From assembly GCA_052244495.1 (NCBI GenBank), contig JBQPXH010000014.1: 64,000 nucleotides of DNA. One strand, 5' to 3'. Each line of letters starts with the position of its first letter. Position 1 is the stretch's first letter. The position numbers were made by a program, and so were the translations under genes. The notes beneath the pieces were generated by a model. It saw only the letters and a program-made list of their open reading frames with translations, did not search any database and was not told the origin of the DNA. Shown here piece after piece: positions 45,399 through 54,069 of the stretch. The DNA comes from Cereibacter_A sp052244495 (GTDB lineage Bacteria > Pseudomonadota > Alphaproteobacteria > Rhodobacterales > Rhodobacteraceae).

Positions 45399-46304
45399 AT
45401 GCTGTTCAGGGCGATCACCTTCGCGATCTGGTGCTCCGTCGCCGGTGGAGGCATGGCCATCGCGCAGGATGGACCGGCGGAGCGTCCGCCCGAAAGTTTC
45501 CGCGGGCCGCAATACGTGGACAGCAAGGGCTGTGTCTACCTCCGCGCGGGCTTCGGCGGCACGGTGAACTGGGTGCCGCGCGTCACGCGCGACCGGCAAC
45601 CCCTGTGCGGCTACCCTCCGTCGTTCGCGGCGACTCCGGCTCCGGCCGAACCTGTGGCGGCCGGGGTCGAGGCCGCTCCGGTCACGGCCGTGGCACCCGC
45701 GGAAACAGAGGCGGAAGTCGCTGCACCGGCGTCGGTGTCGGTGCAACCCGCGATCGAAGCCACCCGGACCCGGACCGTCCTGAAGCATCGCCGATCGCAC
45801 CAGAGGATCGCGCGGGTGGTCGTGCGGGCCGATACGGCCGCCGAGGCCGAGGCGCTCCGCCGGCTGACGCTGCATCGGGACGAGATCCGGGCCGCCGCGG
45901 ACCTGCCCTCCGGCGTCACCTGCCCGCCCTCTGCTCCGCAGCTTCGCCGCTTCGCCACATCCGAGGGGGGATCCACGCTCCTCTGCGCCCGGGCCGGCCA
46001 GGGCCTGCAGGGCGTTCGCGTGCCGGTGCTCGATCCGGCGGACGGGGTCGCCCGTCTCAGCGCGGCCGGCAGCGGGCGGCCGGAAGCCGCAGCGGGCCGC
46101 TACGTCCAGATCGGCGCATATCTCCGTCAAGGCAACGCGGGCCGCGCCCGTCAGCGGCTGGCCGACCTCGGCCTGCCCGTCTCGGTGGCCGAGGGCGGCG
46201 CGCTCGAGATCATCCTCGCGGGTCCGTTCGATGACCGCACGACTACACTCGACGCGCTCCGCAATCTGCGAGGCGCAGGTTACCGAGACGCATTCATCCG
46301 TTAG
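45399..46304 (+). CDS. Secreted SPOR-domain protein
   Basis: 301 residues. Signal peptide MLFRAITFAIWCSVAGGGMAIAQ, then a region with paired cysteines (GCVYLRAGFG...PLCGYPP), an Ala/Pro/Glu-rich linker, an Arg-rich stretch, and a C-terminal SPOR domain (about 232-301: RYVQIGAYLRQGNAGRARQRL). SPOR domains bind denuded peptidoglycan at the septum, so a periplasmic cell-wall or division role is likely. GGGAGC precedes the ATG at 45399. It may be co-transcribed with the salvage operon by position only. Confidence 0.8.
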   Translation: MLFRAITFAIWCSVAGGGMAIAQDGPAERPPESFRGPQYVDSKGCVYLRAGFGGTVNWVPRVTRDRQPLCGYPPSFAATPAPAEPVAAGVEAAPVTAVAPAETEAEVAAPASVSVQPAIEATRTRTVLKHRRSHQRIARVVVRADTAAEAEALRRLTLHRDEIRAAADLPSGVTCPPSAPQLRRFATSEGGSTLLCARAGQGLQGVRVPVLDPADGVARLSAAGSGRPEAAAGRYVQIGAYLRQGNAGRARQRLADLGLPVSVAEGGALEIILAGPFDDRTTTLDALRNLRGAGYRDAFIR

Positions 46305-46344
46305 CAAGAAGGCAGTCGAAACCCGGGCAGCAACAAACCTGAAA

Positions 46345-46378
46345 GCCCCCCGCTTCGGCGGCGGGGCGATTTTTTTTG
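46345..46378 (+). terminator. Strong intrinsic terminator
   Basis: GCCCCCCGC, loop TTCG, GCGGCGGGGC form a 9-bp stem with one bulged base, followed directly by a run of eight T (46370-46377). The stable TTCG tetraloop and T-tract make this a textbook rho-independent terminator for the SPOR gene and probably the operon before it. Confidence 0.92.
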
Positions 46379-46446
46379 CGGATCACGGCATTTCTGTCTG
46401 TCGGAGCGCAGGCGCCCGGCGGCAACCCCTAGCCCGGCAAGGCGGA

Positions 46447-47466
46447 TCACTTCGTGCAGATGCCCTGCAGGCTCACCCAGTCCTCGTCCTGCAGCACCGG
46501 TTGTGGCGGGGTCTCGCGAAGCTCGTCGGCCTCGATCATCCCGAGCATCGACTCGCCGGTCTCATCGACCGAGAAGGCGTATGGGGTCGCCGCCACACCG
46601 GCCTCGGTGAACCGGGCCATCAGCGCATCCTCCGGGACGGGTGGAGGGACCGCGCGCAGGAGACCTGCCGCATAGCCGTCCACCGCCTCCGCAGGCAGCT
46701 CTCCGGTGGTCAGAAGCCGGAAGGTCGCAGCCATCCCCGCATGCTCGAGCACAGGGATCAGCGGGTCCTGCGCCTGTGCGCGAAGCTGTTCGGCCAGCGC
46801 GTGCCCGGCGAGAACCTCGGGCCCGTCCGCGGCTTCGACCATGCTGCGCCCGAAGAGGATCTGGTGGTTCGGCAGGTGGACCGGCCACAGCACGCCCTCG
46901 CGCACCACGAGGATGGTCATCCTGCCGTTGCCGAAGAGCCTCCGCGCGAGCCTGTCCGCCGCCCGCTTCCCGAGCGGCTCGACACAGGGCTTGCCGGTGA
47001 GGCGGATCACGTCGGCGAGCACCATCCGGCCGATCTCCGCGCGGGTCGCGGGCGGGACGACGGCGGCCGTATGCTCGACCAGCGCCCCCGGCAGCCAGAA
47101 CAGCCCGAGGAGCAGCACGACGAGGCTGGCCCCCGCCAGCACTGTTGTCCGCAGGCGGCCCGGATGCGGCTTGATCCAGACAAGGGCGTCCTGCACGGTG
47201 CCGAGGGCCGCGATCATGTCGCCGTCCTCGATCTCGAGCGTCTCGTCGGAATCCGCTCCGGGCGCATAGAGCGCCGGGCGCTCGCCCGGATTCAGCCGCT
47301 CGACGGCGGGCAGCGACCAGTGCGACAGCGCGAGCTCGGTGCGCGGGTCGGACATGGTCAGGGAGGCTTCGCCGAAGCTGACCACCACCTCGCGCCGCTG
47401 CGCCTCGGGCGCGCTGCGCCAGAGGCCCGTGCATTCGAGTTTCTGGTACTTCTTCAGCGCCGTCAT
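46447..47466 (-). CDS. Inner-membrane protein with degenerate M48-like segment
   Basis: 339 residues, function unknown. A cytoplasmic N-terminal part (MTALKKYQKLECTGLWR, VVVSFGEASLTM, SHWSLPAVERLNPG) precedes one membrane helix at about 107-126. After it, LPNHQILFGRSMVEAADGPE and VLAGHALAEQL resemble the helix of M48 zinc peptidases that carries HExxH, but the residues read HALAE, so zinc catalysis is doubtful. The C-terminal region ends DEDWVSLQGICTK. No ribosome site is clear upstream of the ATG. It lies between an acyl-CoA synthetase and a terminator region; no function can be inferred from neighbours. Confidence 0.7.
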   Translation of the reverse strand: MTALKKYQKLECTGLWRSAPEAQRREVVVSFGEASLTMSDPRTELALSHWSLPAVERLNPGERPALYAPGADSDETLEIEDGDMIAALGTVQDALVWIKPHPGRLRTTVLAGASLVVLLLGLFWLPGALVEHTAAVVPPATRAEIGRMVLADVIRLTGKPCVEPLGKRAADRLARRLFGNGRMTILVVREGVLWPVHLPNHQILFGRSMVEAADGPEVLAGHALAEQLRAQAQDPLIPVLEHAGMAATFRLLTTGELPAEAVDGYAAGLLRAVPPPVPEDALMARFTEAGVAATPYAFSVDETGESMLGMIEADELRETPPQPVLQDEDWVSLQGICTK

Positions 47467-47579
47467 GCGCGCGGTCGGCCCCGGCCCTGAGTTCCTGCCC
47501 GGCGACGATAGCCTGCCTCACCGGCAGCCACAATCACCGGCCAAACAATCCCTGGCCCCACAATCCTCGGCACACAGGT

Positions 47580-49229
47580 TCACCCGGCGTCTTCCGTCTC
47601 CGTCAGGGCGAGCTTCGCCACGGCCCTCAGCTCGAATTTCTGGATCTTGCCGGTGGAGGTCTTGGGAAGATCGCAGAAGATCACCTGCTTCGGCGTCTTG
47701 AAGCCGGCCAGCCGTTCGCGGACGAAGGCGATGATCTCTTCCTCGGTGGCCTCCTTGCCGCGTTTCAACTCGATGAAGGCGCAGGGCACCTCGCCCCAGC
47801 GCTCGTCCGGCTTCGCCACCACCGCGCAGAGGCTGACGGCAGGGTGGTGCGCGATCACGCCCTCGACCTCGACGGAGGAAACGTTCTCGCCGCCCGAGAT
47901 GATGATGTCCTTGGCGCGGTCGGTGATCTTGATGTAGCCGTCGGGATGCTGGAAGGCGATGTCGCCCGAGCGGAACCAGCCGTCCTTGAACGCTTCGGCC
48001 GTGGCCTCCGGGTTCTTGTAATACCCCTTCATCACCATGTTGCCGCGCATCGCGATCTCGCCGAGGTGCACGGTGTCGCGCGGGATGGGCTGGCCGTGGG
48101 TGTCATGGACCTCCGCCCCCTCGAGCGTCGCCATCGCGACGCCGGTGCGCGCCTTCAGCGCCGCGCGCTCCTCTCCCGTCGTCTCCTCCCACTCCGGCTT
48201 CCAGATGCACTCGGTGGCGGGGCCGTAGACCTCAGTCAGGCCATAGACCTGGGTCACGTTGAAACCCAGCGGCTCGATGGCGGCCAGCGTCGCCGCCGGG
48301 GGCGGGGCCCCCGCGGTGAAGACCTCCACCACCTGCCCGAACTCGCGCCGGTCCTCGGGGCCTGCGTTGATGATCGTGTTCAGCACGATGGGCGCGCCGC
48401 CGAAATGCGTCACGCCCTCGTCGGCGATGGCCGCATAGATCGCCTTCGCGGTGATGTCGCGGCAGCAGACGACCGTTCCGCCGAGCATGGGCACCATCCA
48501 GGTGTGGCACCAGCCGTTGCAGTGGAAGAGCGGGACGATGGTCAGGTAGACCGGATAGAGCTGCATCCGCCAGGCGATGGCGTTGCCATAGGTCGCGAGA
48601 TAGGCGCCGCGGTGGTGATAGACCACGCCCTTGGGGCGACCCGTCGTGCCCGAGGTATAGTTGAGGGCAAGGCTCTCCCATTCATCCTCGGGCATGAGCC
48701 ACTCGGCCCAGGGGCTGCCCTTGGCGAGAAGCTCCTCGTATTCTAGGAATTCGCCCGTGGGCGTGAAGCCGGACTCCCGGTCGCAGACCTCGACGATCAC
48801 GGGCGCCCTGCCTTCGAGCCGCGCCGCCGCCTCCTTGGCCAGCTTCAGGAAGGCCGTGTCGCAAAGCACCAGCTTCGCGCCGCCGTGGTCGAGGATGTAG
48901 GTCACCGTCTCGAGGTCGAGCCGCGTGTTGATCGCGTTCAGGATCGCTCCGCAGGCCGGGATGCCGAAATGCGCCTCGGCGTGGGCGGCGATGTTGGGCA
49001 GGATCGTCGCCACCACGTCGCCCGGCTGGATGCCCATTCCGGCCAGAGCCGAGGCAAGCCGGCCGACGCGGGCGTGATACTCGGCATAGGTCCGACGGGT
49101 CGAGCCGTGGACCAGGGCGGTCCGCTCCGAATAGATCTCCGCAGCACGCTTGAGATGCGACAGCGGCGTCAGCGGCGCGTAGTTCGCTGCGCATTTCTCC
49201 AACCCGCGCTCGTCTGCCAGCCACGCCAT
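47580..49229 (-). CDS. Acyl-CoA synthetase (DmdB/medium-chain type)
   Basis: 549 residues from the ATG at 49229, which has GGGGAGGCG upstream; the much longer open frame beyond it runs antisense through an EamA gene and is not coding. Motifs: NYTSGTTGRPKGVVYHHRG, PLFHCNGWCHTW, YGLTEVYGPA, WFRSGDIAFQHPDGYI and PKTSTGKIQKFELR. The FHCNGW variant is typical of the branch with methylmercaptopropionyl-CoA ligase (DmdB) and medium-chain acyl-CoA synthetases. Substrate cannot be settled by sequence alone; no dmdA, dmdC or dmdD gene is near. Confidence 0.85.
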   Translation of the reverse strand: MAWLADERGLEKCAANYAPLTPLSHLKRAAEIYSERTALVHGSTRRTYAEYHARVGRLASALAGMGIQPGDVVATILPNIAAHAEAHFGIPACGAILNAINTRLDLETVTYILDHGGAKLVLCDTAFLKLAKEAAARLEGRAPVIVEVCDRESGFTPTGEFLEYEELLAKGSPWAEWLMPEDEWESLALNYTSGTTGRPKGVVYHHRGAYLATYGNAIAWRMQLYPVYLTIVPLFHCNGWCHTWMVPMLGGTVVCCRDITAKAIYAAIADEGVTHFGGAPIVLNTIINAGPEDRREFGQVVEVFTAGAPPPAATLAAIEPLGFNVTQVYGLTEVYGPATECIWKPEWEETTGEERAALKARTGVAMATLEGAEVHDTHGQPIPRDTVHLGEIAMRGNMVMKGYYKNPEATAEAFKDGWFRSGDIAFQHPDGYIKITDRAKDIIISGGENVSSVEVEGVIAHHPAVSLCAVVAKPDERWGEVPCAFIELKRGKEATEEEIIAFVRERLAGFKTPKQVIFCDLPKTSTGKIQKFELRAVAKLALTETEDAG

Positions 49230-49328
49230 CGCAACGCCTCCCCTCGTTGTGCCGAACATGTCGTTTTCCGACGCGCAGAATGGCGTGGGATCGGCATTTA
49301 GGAAAGGGCTGAACGCGGAGAGGCGCAG

Positions 49329-50258
49329 ATGAATTCCCAGGATCGGACGGTGGCCGCCGCAGGCTTCATCATGCTCTATGCCATAGTGATCGGATTTACG
49401 GACAATTATGTCCGGGTCATCGCCACCGAAGCCGGCCTCTGGCAGTTTCACCTCACGCGGTCGGTGATGGCGCTTGCCATCCTCGGCGTGGCGGGACTGG
49501 TGCTGCGGCTGCGACTCCGCCCGGTGGACGGGCGGGCGGTCGCGGCGCGCTCGGCCATCCATGCGGCCGCGATGCTCATCTACTTCGGCGCTCTGGCCTT
49601 CCTGCCGGTGGCGCAGGTCGCGGCGGGCCTCTTCACGGCGCCGATCTTCGTGCTTCTCATTTCGCGCTTCGTGTATGGCGAGCGGATCGGGCCGTTCCGG
49701 ATCGTGGCGGTGCTGGTCGGGTTCTCGGGCGTGCTGCTCGTCCTCGGGCCCGAGGCCATGGAGGGGGCAAGTCTCGCGGCGGCACTGCCGGTGCTGGCCG
49801 GGCTCTTCTACGCCATGGGCAATATCGCGACCCGCGCCTGGTGCCCGCAGGAAAGCGCGGCCACGCTGCTCGGCGGGTTCTTCGTGGCGCTGGGGGTGCT
49901 GGGCGCGGCGGGGCTCGGGCTCCTCGCGCTGGTCCCGTTGCCGGTGCCCCAGGGGCCGGACGGTTTCGTCACGCGCGGTTTCGTCGTCCCCTCGCAGAGC
50001 TTCTGGTTCTGGACCTTCGTGCAGGCGGCGGGATCGCTCTTCGCGGTGGGCATGATGATCCGGGCCTATCAGGTCGCGACGGCAAGCCGTGTCTCGGTGT
50101 TCGAATACATCACCCTGCCTGCCTCGGCGCTCTGGGGCTGGATCCTCTGGTCCGAGCAACTCACGCCGATCGCGGCCAGCGGAATGGCCCTGATCGCGCT
50201 GGCCGGCGTGACGATCACGCTCGGCGCGCGCACGCCGGCGCCGGCGGCCGCGCCCTGA
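49329..50258 (+). CDS. EamA/DMT family transporter
   Basis: 309 residues with ten membrane helices in two EamA repeats: first half AAAGFIMLYAIVIGFTDN through VSRFVYGER-like text (here ISRFVYGERIGPFR), second half from LPVLAGLFYAMGNIATRAW to GMALIALAGVTITLG. The family exports amino acids, nucleosides or other metabolites; substrate unknown. Divergent from the acyl-CoA synthetase (99 bases between). GGAGAGGCGC precedes the ATG. Confidence 0.88.
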   Translation: MNSQDRTVAAAGFIMLYAIVIGFTDNYVRVIATEAGLWQFHLTRSVMALAILGVAGLVLRLRLRPVDGRAVAARSAIHAAAMLIYFGALAFLPVAQVAAGLFTAPIFVLLISRFVYGERIGPFRIVAVLVGFSGVLLVLGPEAMEGASLAAALPVLAGLFYAMGNIATRAWCPQESAATLLGGFFVALGVLGAAGLGLLALVPLPVPQGPDGFVTRGFVVPSQSFWFWTFVQAAGSLFAVGMMIRAYQVATASRVSVFEYITLPASALWGWILWSEQLTPIAASGMALIALAGVTITLGARTPAPAAAP

Positions 50259-50321
50259 GAGGTCTGTCGCGGTCGTTCTTTGCGGCGCCGCCGCGGAAGG
50301 CTGGCGTTGCGTTCGCGGCAG

Positions 50322-50337
50322 GTGGGACGCATCCCAC
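50322..50337. terminator. Short hairpin between convergent genes
   Basis: GTGGGA / TCCCAC with a CGCA loop, between the EamA stop and the stop of the convergent methyltransferase gene. The stem is short and no T-run follows, so it is a weak candidate for a shared terminator. Confidence 0.4.
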
Positions 50338-50348
50338 TTGCGCTGCGG

Positions 50349-50978
50349 TCAGGGCGTCAGTCGCAGGGCCACCGCGCGGCTGGGGGTGGTGCCGGGCTCG
50401 CCGGGCATCGAGACATAGGGCTCGGTCATCTCGGCAAGGCTTGCCCGTCCCGAGGCGACGGCGGCCTCGAGGCTGACCGCAAAGCCGCCCTGCCAGAGCG
50501 ACTCCTTCACCGTGAGGACGATCACACCGCCGGGGCGGCAGATGCGCAGCAGCTCGGGCAGGGCTTCGGCCCCGACATGGCCGGTGGTGAAGACGCCGGT
50601 CGAGATCACGCCCGCGAAGGCTCCGTCGCGGAAGGGAAGGGCCGCGCCGAGCGGCAGGTTGTGGACGCGCGCGTAGATCCCCTTCGAGCGTGCCACCTCG
50701 AGCATGCCCGCCGAGATGTCGAGCGCCTCGACCTCCGGATAGCCCACGATCCCCAGCCATTCGCCGAGAAGGCCGGTTCCCGCGCCCGCATCGAGCAGCG
50801 GACGCGCGCCGCGCGGCAGGTGGCGCGCGAGCAGCGCCACGCCGATGGCGGGGTGGCGGTAGCCCGCGCGGGCCATCTCGGTCTCATAAGTCTCGGCCCA
50901 GCGATCATAGAGCGCCGCGACCTCCTGAGGCCCGGCTGCGCCGTAGACCGCGCCAAGATGCCCGTGATGCTGCGCCAT
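50349..50978 (-). CDS. Class I SAM-dependent methyltransferase
   Basis: 209 residues. VAALYDRWAETYETEMARAGYRHP-type entry (seen here in parts), then SAM loop LLDAGAGTGLLGEWL, acidic LDISAGMLEVA and the PELLRICRPGGVIVLTVKE strand fit the methyltransferase-11/25 small-molecule family (Williams-Beuren gene 27-like). The ATG at 50978 has GGGAAGGG upstream. The substrate is unknown and the neighbouring transporter genes give no clear hint. Confidence 0.85.
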   Translation of the reverse strand: MAQHHGHLGAVYGAAGPQEVAALYDRWAETYETEMARAGYRHPAIGVALLARHLPRGARPLLDAGAGTGLLGEWLGIVGYPEVEALDISAGMLEVARSKGIYARVHNLPLGAALPFRDGAFAGVISTGVFTTGHVGAEALPELLRICRPGGVIVLTVKESLWQGGFAVSLEAAVASGRASLAEMTEPYVSMPGEPGTTPSRAVALRLTP

Positions 50979-51182
50979 TCCCTTCCCTCGCACTGCCGTC
51001 ACACCGGACAATCATAGCTCTCGGCGAAGCGTCGAGAAATGCTGTCGAAAGGGAAGGTGATGCGACCTTCCATCCTCCGGCTAAAGGTCGGGCATCCGCC
51101 CGGAGGAGACGTCGCGGCCCAGCTGCGTCCGAACGTGCAGCATGCCGCGTCTGCCCTGCGGATGCCGGTCCGCGGGGTGTCG

Positions 51183-51199
51183 CCGGGCGCGTCGCCCGG
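51183..51199 (-). terminator. Hairpin after the TRAP permease gene
   Basis: CCGGGCG / CGCCCGG with a 3-base loop lies 11 bases past the stop of the dctM-like gene on its transcript. It lacks a T-run but is a compact GC stem at the operon end and could end or protect the mRNA. Confidence 0.45.
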
Positions 51200-51209
51200 G
51201 GCGGTCCGG

Positions 51210-52481
51210 TCAGACGAGCGCCAGCGACAGGGCCGGCACGAAGGTCACGATCAGCAGCGCCACCACCAGCGCGAGCAGGAAGGGCCAGCCGTCGCGCAGG
51301 AACTCCACCAGCTTCGCGCCGCTCAGGTTCGTGACCAGCAGGAGCACCGTCCCCACAGGCGGGGTCAGCGTGCCGATCGAGAGGTTCAGGATCATCACGA
51401 TCCCGAAATGCACCGGGTCGATGCCCAGCTGCTGCACCACCGGCTTCAGCAGCGGCACGAGGATGATCATCAGCGCCGTGCCCTCGACGAACATGCCGAG
51501 CGCGAGGAGCATCACGTTCACCGCCAGCAGGAAGAGCCAGGGGTTGGTCGTGAGATGGGTGATGATCTCGGCCATGGTGATGCCGGCGCGCTCCATCGAG
51601 AAGATCCAGGCCAGCGCCGATGAGGTCATGATGACAAGGAGCACCGCCGAGGTCTGCCGCGCCGTCTCGGCGAAGGCTGCGCCCACGTCGGCAAGCTTCA
51701 TCTCGCGGTAGAGGAAGAGGCCGATGCCGAGGGTGACGAGGGTGGCCACGGCGCCCGCCTCGGTGGGCGTGAAGATCGAGAGCCGGATGCCGCCCACGAT
51801 GATCAACACGAGGAAGAGTGCGGGCCAGGCCCCGAGCAGAGTATGTCCGGTCTCTCGGGCGGTGGGCCAGCTGTGCCGCGACGGCCGCAGGCCGCGGCTG
51901 CGGGCGTTGAGCCAGACGGCCACGAGCAGCAGAAGCGCGCAGGTCAGACCCGGCAGGATGCCGGCGGTGAACATTGCGCCGATCGAGACATCGGCCACCA
52001 GCGCGTAGATGATGAGCGCGATCCCCGGCGGGATGATCGGCGTGATGAGCGAGCCGCAGGCGGTAATCGCGGCGGCGGCCCCGGCGCTGTAGCCCTGCCT
52101 GCGCATCTCGGGCACGAGGATCCGGCACATCATCGCCGCGTCGGCAAGGTTCGACGCCGAGATGCCGCCCATCAGGGTCGAGAGCATGACGTTGGTGTGG
52201 CCGAGCCCGCCCGTCAGGCGGCCCACCATCAGGTCGGCGAGCTTCAGGAGCCGTGCCGCGATGCCGGTCGTCCCGAGAAGCGTGCCCAGCAGCACGAAGA
52301 AGGGGATCGCCAGCAGCGAGGTGTTCTGCGTGGGCGAGATGATGCGCTGGACCGCGATGGGCAGCGGCACCGTCGAGAAGAAGACGAAATAGGCGACCAC
52401 GGCCGCAAACATGGCGAGATAGATCCGCATGTTCAGCGCGAAGAGCGCGAACATCAGGGCGATGACGATGAACCAGGTCAT
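51210..52481 (-). CDS. TRAP transporter large permease (DctM family)
   Basis: 423 residues with about 12 hydrophobic helices. Family marks: AIPFFVLLGTLLGTTGIA, GGLGHTNVMLSTLMGGIS, ACGSLITPIIPPGIALIIYA, the FTPTEAGAVAT segment and LTPPVGTVLLLV. Moves the bound substrate across the inner membrane with Na+ together with the DctQ-like subunit encoded 25 bases upstream. Sequence branch resembles sugar-acid/keto-acid TRAP systems, consistent with the aldonate genes nearby. Confidence 0.94.
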   Translation of the reverse strand: MTWFIVIALMFALFALNMRIYLAMFAAVVAYFVFFSTVPLPIAVQRIISPTQNTSLLAIPFFVLLGTLLGTTGIAARLLKLADLMVGRLTGGLGHTNVMLSTLMGGISASNLADAAMMCRILVPEMRRQGYSAGAAAAITACGSLITPIIPPGIALIIYALVADVSIGAMFTAGILPGLTCALLLLVAVWLNARSRGLRPSRHSWPTARETGHTLLGAWPALFLVLIIVGGIRLSIFTPTEAGAVATLVTLGIGLFLYREMKLADVGAAFAETARQTSAVLLVIMTSSALAWIFSMERAGITMAEIITHLTTNPWLFLLAVNVMLLALGMFVEGTALMIILVPLLKPVVQQLGIDPVHFGIVMILNLSIGTLTPPVGTVLLLVTNLSGAKLVEFLRDGWPFLLALVVALLIVTFVPALSLALV

Positions 52482-52506
52482 GTTCCGTTCCGTCCCAGGA
52501 GAGGCG

Positions 52507-53001
52507 TCAGTGTCTGTCGGCGGGTTCGTGGCCGGAAGCGGCGTCCGGCCGTGCCGAGGCATCCGGACGGATCAGCCGCCACGCCATGACAAGCGCCGTG
52601 CCCGCAGCCCCGACGACGACCGCGAGATCGAGCCAGAACCAGGAGATCGACAGGATCTGGGTCTTCTTGAAGGCCGTGGTCTGGCTCAGCGCCCAGGCCT
52701 GCCACGACATGAAGGTCAGAAGCCCGACCGAGGCGAGACCGATCAGAGTGGACAGCGCCCGGTTCAGCCGGGGCGACAGCGCTGATTCGATCAGGTCGAT
52801 GGTCAGGTGCTGACGGTTGGCCTCGCAGGCGATCGCTCCGACCATCACGATCCAGATCATCAGGAGGCCCGAGACCTCCTCGGTCCAGGCGATGGGCATG
52901 CCGAGGACGTAGCGGGCGAAGACGGCAGCCGCCGTCATGAGCACGAGGACGGCCACGCTCAGGGCTCCGAACGCGGAGGCGGCGAGAAAGATCAGTCGCA
53001 T
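52507..53001 (-). CDS. TRAP transporter small permease (DctQ family)
   Basis: 164 residues, four membrane helices. FARYVLGMPIAWTEEVSGLLMIWIVMVG-type text (seen in segments VFARYVLGMP and WTEEVSGLLMIW) and ANRQHLTIDLI are typical of DctQ. The polar C-terminal tail after RLIRPD is cytoplasmic. Partner of the large permease encoded next. It is separated from the binding-protein gene upstream by 70 bases containing a strong hairpin. Confidence 0.93.
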   Translation of the reverse strand: MRLIFLAASAFGALSVAVLVLMTAAAVFARYVLGMPIAWTEEVSGLLMIWIVMVGAIACEANRQHLTIDLIESALSPRLNRALSTLIGLASVGLLTFMSWQAWALSQTTAFKKTQILSISWFWLDLAVVVGAAGTALVMAWRLIRPDASARPDAASGHEPADRH

Positions 53002-53032
53002 CGGGAAGCTCCGGTCGGCCAGGGGAAAGGGA

Positions 53033-53061
53033 CCGGCCGCGCAGGGAGGATGCGCGACCGG
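53033..53061 (-). repeat. Intercistronic hairpin between dctP- and dctQ-like genes
   Basis: Arms CCGGCCGCGCA and TGCGCGACCGG pair over 11 bp (one G-U) around a 7-base loop, 10 bases past the binding-protein stop. Such stems after binding-protein genes slow mRNA decay and let that protein be made in excess over the permease. No T-run, so full termination is unlikely. Confidence 0.65.
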
Positions 53062-53071
53062 CCGCGAGCGA

Positions 53072-54046
53072 TCACTCGGCGAGAGCCGCCTGGATCTGCT
53101 CGTAGAGGCCTTCGGACCATTCGGGGAACATGGTGTAGAAGGGCTTGGTCTTCTCGCGGAACGCCTCGATGTCGGGCTCGGTGACGGTGACGCCCGCAGC
53201 CTTCATCTCGTCGAGGATCTTCGCTTCCTGTTCGGCCGCAAGTTCCTGGCTGTAGAGGCCCGCCTGATGGCCGGTCTCGTGCAGCATGGTCACGACCTCG
53301 GGATCGAGGGTCGAGAAATAGGCCTCGCCGCCCAGCCAGAGCGAGGTGTTGGTCAGGTAGCTGATCATCGACAGCTCCTTCGCCTGCTCCTGGAACTTCT
53401 GGCCGTAGAGCACGGGCAGCGGGTTCTCGACCCCGTCGATGACGCCCTGCGTCAGCGCGGGATAGACCTCGCCCAGCGGCATGGGCGTCGGCGTCGCGCC
53501 CATCAGCTCGAATGCCTTGATCTGCATGATGTTGTTCGGCACGCGGATCTTCATGCCGGCCAGATCCTCGGGCTTCTCGACCTTCTTCTTCGCCAGAAGC
53601 TGACGGGTGCCGTAGAGGTAGTTCGAGATGACGATATGCACGCCCTTCTCGCGCAACGCGGCTTCCTTCTCCTTGAACCAGTCGCTCTCGTAGATCTTGA
53701 AGAGCTGCCCGGGGCTGTCGGTCAGGTAGGGGGCGAAAAGGATGCCGAGATCGGGGTCATAGTCGGTCAGGAAGCCCACGTCGGCGATGGTGATGACGTT
53801 GACGCCGAGGAGACCCTGCTCGATCACGTCCTGCTTCGCACCCAGCTGCGACGAAGGATAGAGCTCGAGAGCCACGTTGCCCTCCGAGGCTTCCTTCACG
53901 AGCTCGGCCCAGCGGTTCATCACGAGGTCGGTGGGCTCGCCCGGATTGTTCTCGTAGGCGACGCGCACCACCACTTCCTGCGCGGCGGCAGGAAGGACGG
54001 CCGCAGCGCCGAGAAGCGCGGCAAGGGCGAGGGATTTCAGCTTCAT
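53072..54046 (-). CDS. TRAP transporter substrate-binding protein (DctP family)
   Basis: 324 residues with a signal peptide ending AAAVLPAAAQ. ELYPSSQLG, MKIRVPNNIMQIKAFELMGA (with the arginine that binds the substrate carboxylate), TPMPLGEVYPALTQGVIDG and ENPLPVLYG are the DctP family landmarks. It captures an organic acid in the periplasm. The gene context (altronate dehydratase, aldonate dehydrogenase) suggests a sugar acid such as L-galactonate, galacturonate or gulonate. It begins 23 bases after the FadR-type regulator gene. Confidence 0.93.
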   Translation of the reverse strand: MKLKSLALAALLGAAAVLPAAAQEVVVRVAYENNPGEPTDLVMNRWAELVKEASEGNVALELYPSSQLGAKQDVIEQGLLGVNVITIADVGFLTDYDPDLGILFAPYLTDSPGQLFKIYESDWFKEKEAALREKGVHIVISNYLYGTRQLLAKKKVEKPEDLAGMKIRVPNNIMQIKAFELMGATPTPMPLGEVYPALTQGVIDGVENPLPVLYGQKFQEQAKELSMISYLTNTSLWLGGEAYFSTLDPEVVTMLHETGHQAGLYSQELAAEQEAKILDEMKAAGVTVTEPDIEAFREKTKPFYTMFPEWSEGLYEQIQAALAE

Positions 54047-54069
54047 GGGGTCTCCTCCGGAGGTGGCTG

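Noticed and set aside
49230..50159. N-terminal extension of the acyl-CoA synthetase frame by about 310 codons
   Set aside because: The extension is antisense to the EamA gene, is Arg/Glu/His-rich, and the ATG at 49229 has a good ribosome site and a family-like N-terminus.
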